NCBI GenBank assembly: GCA_028697875.1
Contig: JAQVEQ010000148.1
Coordinates: 1 to 7,074 of the forward strand
Length of the DNA stretch: 7,074 bases
Source: Novosphingobium sp.
GTDB taxonomy: Bacteria > Pseudomonadota > Alphaproteobacteria > Sphingomonadales > Sphingomonadaceae
Direction of reading: 5' to 3'
The translations under genes were made by a program, and so were the position numbers. This document shows, piece by piece, positions 5,791 to 7,074 of the stretch. Positions within the stretch are counted from its first letter, which is position 1; each line of letters opens with the position of its first letter. Below the pieces are notes generated by a model. The model saw nothing but the letters and a program-made list of their open reading frames with translations. It searched no databases and was not told the origin of the DNA.

Positions 5791-6954
5791 TTACACTCCC
5801 TGACGGTGATACTTGTGGGGAACGAAAGGCATCGGCGCGACCGTGGCGGCAAGCCGCCGGTTGCGCACTTCGATTTCCAGCGCGGTGCCATCGGCGGCAT
5901 GGGCGCTGGCGACGTAAGCCATGGCGATCGGCCGTTCGAGCGAAGGCGAAAAGCCGCCCGACGTTACAATGCCCACCTGCTCGTCGCCAGCGAAGACCAG
6001 CGCCCCTTCGCGCGCGGGCAGCCGCCCTTCGACCAGCAGGCCGATGCGCTTGCGCGCCGGGCCATGCGCCAGTTCGTCCAGGATCTTTTCCGCCCCGGGA
6101 AAGCCGCCTTCGGCCCGCCGGCGCTTGCTGATCGCGAAGGTCAGCCCCGCCTCGACCGGCCCGGTCTCGGGCGTCAGGTCGTGACCATAGAGCGGCAGCC
6201 CGGCCTCGAGCCGCAGCGAATCGCGCGCGCCAAGCCCGATGGGCATGACCGCCCCGTCGGCGCAGAGCGCATCGGCCAGGGCTTCGATATCCTCGGCCCG
6301 CACGGAAATCTCGTAGCCGTCCTCGCCGGTATAGCCCGAGCGGGAAACGCCCAGCGGACGGCCCTGCCACAGGTAGGGCGCGGCCTGCATGAAAGTCAGC
6401 GCGTCGACTGCCGGAGCCCCCGCCACGGCCGGTTCGAGCCCCAGCCGCGCCAGCACGCCCGCCGCTTCCGGTCCCTGCAGGGCAAGCAGCCCGTGATCGT
6501 CGAGATGGTTCAGCGTCACCTCGTCCGGCAAATGTTCGCGCAAGTGGGCAATGTCGTCCCACTTGGTCGCGCCATTGACGACAAGGTAGTAAGTCTCGCC
6601 GCGATTGGTGATCATGAGATCGTCGAGGATACCGCCTTCGCCGTTCAGCAGCAGCGAATAGCGTATCCGCCCCGGTTTGAGGCCGGCGATGTCCGCGGGC
6701 AGCAGCGCCTCCAGCGCCGTGGCCGCACCCTCGCCCGACACTTCGAGCTGGCCCATGTGGCTGACGTCGAACAGCCCGGCGGACTTGCGGGTCCACAAGT
6801 GCTCCTCGATGATGCCCTTGTACTGGACCGGCATCCAGTAACCGGCGAATTCGACCATCCGCCCGCCGTGTTCGCGATGCCATGCATCCAGAGACAGGAT
6901 CGCGGCCGGAAGATCCTCCGCCCCGTCTTCGATAATCTGTTCGCTATTGCTCAT
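5791..6954 (-). CDS. gcvT: Glycine cleavage system T protein, aminomethyltransferase
   Basis: The T protein moves the one-carbon unit from aminomethylated GcvH to tetrahydrofolate, releasing ammonia and forming 5,10-methylene-tetrahydrofolate. In this 387-residue protein I see LDAWHREHGGRMVEFAGYWMP (22-42), EHLWTRKSAGLFDVSHMG (51-68), NGEGGILDDLMITN (104-117) with the conserved folate-site acidic pair Asp111/Asp112, SRSGYTGEDGYEI (204-216), LGARDSLRLEAGLPLYGHDL (241-260) and the late VGIVTSGGFSPSL (327-339). The length is in the normal range, although about 20 poorly conserved, acidic N-terminal residues precede the first family block. The start at 6954 is fixed because the preceding in-frame codon is TGA; its ribosome binding site, GTGGA (6962-6966), is weak. 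It is the first gene of the operon, directly behind the riboswitch. Confidence 0.98.
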   Translation of the reverse strand: MSNSEQIIEDGAEDLPAAILSLDAWHREHGGRMVEFAGYWMPVQYKGIIEEHLWTRKSAGLFDVSHMGQLEVSGEGAATALEALLPADIAGLKPGRIRYSLLLNGEGGILDDLMITNRGETYYLVVNGATKWDDIAHLREHLPDEVTLNHLDDHGLLALQGPEAAGVLARLGLEPAVAGAPAVDALTFMQAAPYLWQGRPLGVSRSGYTGEDGYEISVRAEDIEALADALCADGAVMPIGLGARDSLRLEAGLPLYGHDLTPETGPVEAGLTFAISKRRRAEGGFPGAEKILDELAHGPARKRIGLLVEGRLPAREGALVFAGDEQVGIVTSGGFSPSLERPIAMAYVASAHAADGTALEIEVRNRRLAATVAPMPFVPHKYHRQGV

Positions 6955-6970
6955 TCATTTGTCCACGACA

Positions 6971-7016
6971 CGCGACTGCAATCCCCCGATGCGGGGCATT
7001 TCCACCATCGCGCCCC
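6971..7016 (-). promoter_or_regulatory. Probable expression platform of the glycine riboswitch
   Basis: Between the aptamer and gcvT, the transcript has CCCCG-CAT-CGGGG (6984-6996), a 5-pair hairpin. Its left arm, with the preceding G (GCCCC, 6993-6997), can instead pair with GGGGC (7012-7016) at the 3' edge of the aptamer, so the two structures exclude each other. A further pairing, CGCGA (7008-7012) with TCGCG (6971-6975), could enclose the hairpin. No T-run follows, so translational control or another mechanism is more likely than intrinsic termination. The pairing model was made by eye. Confidence 0.45.
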
Positions 7017-7074
7017 CTCTGTCGGGAAACCTGAGAGCTTGGCCCATGGCATTCGCCACGGGATTACCCCTTCG
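7013..7074 (-). promoter_or_regulatory. Glycine riboswitch aptamer, 3' part, cut by window edge
   Basis: Reading from 7074 down, the transcript shows CGAAGGGGTAA (7064-7074), a stem CCCGTGGC-GAAT-GCCATGGG (7043-7062, 8 pairs with one G-U), CTCTCAGG (7030-7037) and GACAGAGGGG (7014-7023). This ordered set of core blocks matches the second half of the glycine aptamer consensus, and it lies directly upstream of gcvT, the best-known target of this riboswitch. The 5' strand of the aptamer, including the GGAGAG-type block, lies beyond the window. Whether this is a single aptamer or the second of a tandem pair cannot be seen. Glycine binding is expected to raise expression of the cleavage operon, as for known gcv-type switches. 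Confidence 0.93.

Noticed and set aside
5787..5900. A longer gcvH start at 5900
   Set aside because: The added 38 residues lie inside gcvT, are basic and unlike any H protein N-terminus, and the start at 5786 has a good ribosome binding site.
5783..6883. A 366-codon minus-strand open frame in a different frame within gcvT
   Set aside because: The composition is Arg/Gly/Ala-rich with no motif, whereas the gcvT frame carries all the family blocks.

Overview
This is a high-GC bacterial segment in which every supported gene lies on the minus strand, so transcription runs from the right edge (about 7074) to the left edge (1). Base composition, the glycine decarboxylase split into gcvPA and gcvPB, and the look of the proteins suggest an alphaproteobacterium, most likely of the order Sphingomonadales. 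That placement is an inference, because no rRNA or other marker gene is present.

Right half (2484-7074): a glycine cleavage operon in the order riboswitch, gcvT, gcvH, gcvPA, gcvPB. The window begins inside the 3' part of a glycine riboswitch aptamer (7013-7074). A short linker that can form alternative pairings leads to gcvT (aminomethyltransferase). gcvH (lipoyl carrier protein) follows 4 bases later, gcvPA 19 bases after that, and gcvPB overlaps gcvPA by 4 bases (ATGA). Together they encode the T, H and two-subunit P components, which break glycine down to CO2, ammonia and methylene-tetrahydrofolate. The L protein (dihydrolipoyl dehydrogenase) is not in the window. Glycine binding by the riboswitch would tie operon expression to substrate level.

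Left half (1-2483): three co-oriented oxidoreductase genes unrelated to glycine cleavage. They are a classical short-chain dehydrogenase (1574-2401), an NAD(P)-binding epimerase/reductase-like protein (625-1536) and the 5' part of a flavin monooxygenase gene resembling Baeyer-Villiger enzymes of the 4-hydroxyacetophenone monooxygenase type (1-481, cut by the window edge). The set looks like a catabolic module in which an alcohol is oxidised to a ketone and the ketone to an ester or lactone, but the substrate cannot be read from the sequence. All three genes share a GGGAGA-type ribosome binding site.

Two non-coding stretches deserve attention. The 143-base gap at 482-624 is AT-rich compared with its surroundings. 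It holds a candidate promoter overlapped by two palindromes, followed by competing small hairpins in the monooxygenase leader. The 82-base gap at 2402-2483 has no convincing terminator, but can fold so as to hide the dehydrogenase's ribosome binding site. I found no mobile element, CRISPR array, tRNA or rRNA. Most of the window is conventional, and I do not see strong evidence of a wholly new system.
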